From the NCBI GenBank assembly GCA_030038715.1, contig JASHSO010000589.1, positions 1 to 8,862 of the forward strand: DNA of 8,862 bases, read 5' to 3'. The notes under the pieces are model-generated. The model had not been told where the DNA came from. It saw only the letters and a program-made list of their open reading frames with translations, and ran no database searches. The position numbers and the translations under genes are program-made. The first letter of the stretch is position 1; every line of letters starts with the position of its first letter. The DNA comes from Streptosporangiaceae bacterium. Its GTDB lineage: Bacteria > Actinomycetota > Actinomycetes > Streptosporangiales > Streptosporangiaceae. Below, piece after piece: positions 7,478 through 8,862 of this stretch.

Positions 7478-7508
7478 GCTAGGGCGCTGCGCAAGCGAGC
7501 CCTAGTTC
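7476..7508. terminator. bidirectional hairpin terminator between convergent genes
   Basis: CTAGGGC (7479-7485) and GCCCTAG (7499-7505) are perfect complements. The stem extends outward by one G-U, one A-U and one G-C pair to 7476 and 7508, giving ten pairs around a 13-nt loop. It sits exactly between the convergent FKBP and Nudix genes and overlaps part of both stop codons (7475-7477 plus strand; 7502-7504 minus strand). A symmetric stem here can serve both directions. No T-run is present on either side, as is common in actinobacteria. Confidence 0.65.
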
Positions 7509-8014
7509 CACCTCTCGAACGGCTCGTCGATCTGCTGGCCGTCCAGGAAGCCGGGCAGCAGTTCTGGCAGGCGGCCAGGGTAGAACCGTTCGCTGCTGGC
7601 TACTAGGTCGGTCGGCTCCCACCACCGGCTGGCGACGTACTCTTCGAGTTCCTCGGCGGTGCGCCCACCGTCGCTGATGGCGGGGCGATCGGCGTCGAGC
7701 TTGACGTGAACGACGACCTCGTGCTGCAGCCGCCGGATGCCACGGGCTGTCCACGTCGCCGACCGCCGCCATAGCGGCGGGCCGACCCAGTCCGGGCTGA
7801 CCAGCAGGCCAGTCTCCTCGCGTAGCTCGCGGACGGCTGCCTCCCGGTAGCCCTCGCCAGGCTCGATGCCGCCGCCGGGCAGCTCCCACCAGCCACCGGG
7901 CTGCCGCGACGCCAGGACGGCGCGAAACAGCAGAATCCGGCCGCCGCTGTCCTGCAGGACGACTCGCACGCACGAGCGCTCCAGATCAAAGGCCAGGTCC
8001 GCGGGCATGCTCAC
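7502..8014 (-). CDS. Nudix (NUDIX) hydrolase
   Basis: Nudix enzymes hydrolyse nucleoside diphosphates linked to another group, for example ADP-ribose or oxidised nucleotides, with a divalent metal. The 170-residue protein has a complete Nudix box at residues 48-70: the pattern G-x5-E-x7-RE-L-x-EE-x-GL is read as GGIEPGE, GYREAAV, RELREETGL. The core metal ligands (Glu63, Glu66, Glu67) are all present. The preceding GWWELPGGG and the RWWEP stretch are usual for small bacterial family members. The GTG start at 8014 overlaps the stop of the upstream DUF3866 gene as GTGA, which implies translational coupling. ATG at 8008, two codons in, is an alternative. Substrate cannot be told from sequence; an MutT-like or ADP-ribose pyrophosphatase role is possible. 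Its 3' end meets the shared hairpin with the FKBP gene. Confidence 0.92.
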   Translation of the reverse strand: MSMPADLAFDLERSCVRVVLQDSGGRILLFRAVLASRQPGGWWELPGGGIEPGEGYREAAVRELREETGLLVSPDWVGPPLWRRSATWTARGIRRLQHEVVVHVKLDADRPAISDGGRTAEELEEYVASRWWEPTDLVASSERFYPGRLPELLPGFLDGQQIDEPFERWN

Positions 8015-8862
8015 CTGGCCGGCCGACCGTGATCGTGGTAGCCGGCCGCCAGCCGGGCGGCGTGACGTCCAGCCGCCGCGGCCGCGAGGAAGTAGGTCGG
8101 GTCCTGGTCGAGTCCCCGGCCCATGGTGGACAGCGGAACCGGGCAGCGACGCAGCGCCGCCGCAAGCCCCTCCAGGCCAACCAGGACGATGCCGTGCCGG
8201 GCAGCCAGCGGTGCCGCAGCGGCCAGCACGCCCGCGCCGAAGTCGCCGTCCAGGCGGGGCACGACGATGTCCGCGCGGGCGAGTGCGACGCGTCCGTAGG
8301 CGGTCAGGCTGTGATGAGAGATGCCACGGTGCCGGTCCCGAGGGTCGGCCGCGCTGATCCGCAGCGAGCCGACTGGCCTGCCGCGGAGGACAGCTGCGGC
8401 GTTGACAGCCTCGCCGGCTACCACCCCGGAAAAGCCCCAGCGGGTCCCGGTGCCGAGGTTTCCCGGGCCCTGCGCGACGATGGCCGCCTCCGCGCCGAGC
8501 ACGTACCTGGCGGCCAGCAGGCCCGTGTGCAGCGTAACTGCCTCCAGGTCACCGCCGAAGGCCTGGCCCACGGTGACAGTGCCAGCCAACCATCCGGCTT
8601 CGCGCAGCGCGGCGGCGGTCCGGGAGAACCAGATGGGCAGTGCGCCGCCGTCGGGCATCACGTAGGCGATCCTCGGCGGCTGGCCGGATGACCTGGCCGC
8701 ATGGCCTGGCCGGTCGGCGAGATAGCCCGCGATGATGGCCGGAACGGCAGAGTGCAGGTCGGCGACGACGACCGGCATGCCGCCCAGGTCGTCGGCTTCG
8801 CGCAACAGCTGGTGCGAAGCCGAGCCCTGCTCGTCGGAGCCTGACACGCATGCCTGCAGCGG
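8011..8862 (-). CDS. DUF3866 family protein (5'-truncated by window edge)
   Basis: I recognise this as the actinobacterial DUF3866 family, which has no established function that I know of. In all, 283 residues are visible. A GTG at 8847 would give 278 residues, but the frame stays open to the window edge and the five codons before it (PLQAC) fit the family pattern PLQ-x-x-V before the conserved DEQ and DADDLGGMPVVVADLHS-like block, so the true start is probably outside. Conserved blocks are LGGMPVVVADLHSAVPA, IAYVMPDGGALPIWFSRT, TVTVGQAFGGDLEAVTLHTGLLAAR, VAQGPGNLGTGTRWGFSG and DPRDRHRGISHHSLTAYGR. The Gly-rich and His-containing motifs look like a binding or catalytic fold, but that is inference. 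No signal peptide or membrane segment is evident in the visible part. The stop overlaps the Nudix start by 4 nt. Confidence 0.85.
   Translation of the reverse strand, partial: PLQACVSGSDEQGSASHQLLREADDLGGMPVVVADLHSAVPAIIAGYLADRPGHAARSSGQPPRIAYVMPDGGALPIWFSRTAAALREAGWLAGTVTVGQAFGGDLEAVTLHTGLLAARYVLGAEAAIVAQGPGNLGTGTRWGFSGVVAGEAVNAAAVLRGRPVGSLRISAADPRDRHRGISHHSLTAYGRVALARADIVVPRLDGDFGAGVLAAAAPLAARHGIVLVGLEGLAAALRRCPVPLSTMGRGLDQDPTYFLAAAAAGRHAARLAAGYHDHGRPAR

Noticed and set aside
7866..8691. Plus-strand open frames opposite the Nudix and DUF3866 genes
   Set aside because: The minus-strand proteins carry a complete Nudix box and clear DUF3866 blocks; the plus-strand translations are Arg/Pro/Ala-rich shadows.

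Overview
This window is a high-GC actinobacterial chromosome segment carrying most of a Pup-proteasome gene cluster. The evidence is protein-level: a Dop C-terminal portion, a prokaryotic ubiquitin-like protein (Pup) ending in GGQ, proteasome beta and alpha subunits, and the Pup ligase PafA. This set is characteristic of Actinomycetota. Heavy G/C at third codon positions, several GTG starts and a Gln-ending Pup fit this. I cannot name the genus. An organism around Streptosporangiales/Streptomycetales is a guess, and the gene order differs from Mycobacterium tuberculosis as I recall it.

Layout, left to right. (1) bases 3-1238 (+): dop, entering from the left edge just before its catalytic Asp. 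(2) 1239-1467: a 229-bp intergenic region with an AT-rich dyad and a weak promoter candidate. (3) 1468-1677 (+): pup. (4) 1749-2609 (+): prcB, with a 54-residue propeptide ahead of the Thr nucleophile. (5) 2646-3488 (+): prcA. (6) 3552-5012 (+): an NAD(P)-dependent aldehyde dehydrogenase of the succinate-semialdehyde dehydrogenase (GabD) type. (7) 5023-6381 (+): pafA, only 10 nt after gene 6. (8) 6521-7477 (+): a lipoprotein with two FKBP domains, behind its own candidate promoter. (9) a hairpin at 7476-7508 covering both stop-codon regions of two convergent genes. (10) on the minus strand, a DUF3866-family gene entering from the right edge and a Nudix hydrolase gene overlapping it by 4 nt.

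How the genes work together. Dop deamidates the C-terminal Gln of Pup to Glu. PafA then ligates Pup-Glu to substrate lysines, and Dop can also remove it. Pupylated proteins are degraded by the PrcA7-PrcB7-PrcB7-PrcA7 core with the ATPase Mpa/ARC, which is not in the window and may lie upstream of dop. The aldehyde dehydrogenase between prcA and pafA is a metabolic enzyme with no established role in pupylation; its tight spacing to pafA suggests co-transcription. The FKBP lipoprotein acts outside the membrane and is probably a separate unit. The minus-strand pair is a separate transcription unit.

I found no mobile element, CRISPR array, tRNA or rRNA. The core system is well known. The less ordinary points are the GabD insertion directly ahead of pafA, the dyad upstream of pup, the degenerate first FKBP domain, and the DUF3866/Nudix coupling.
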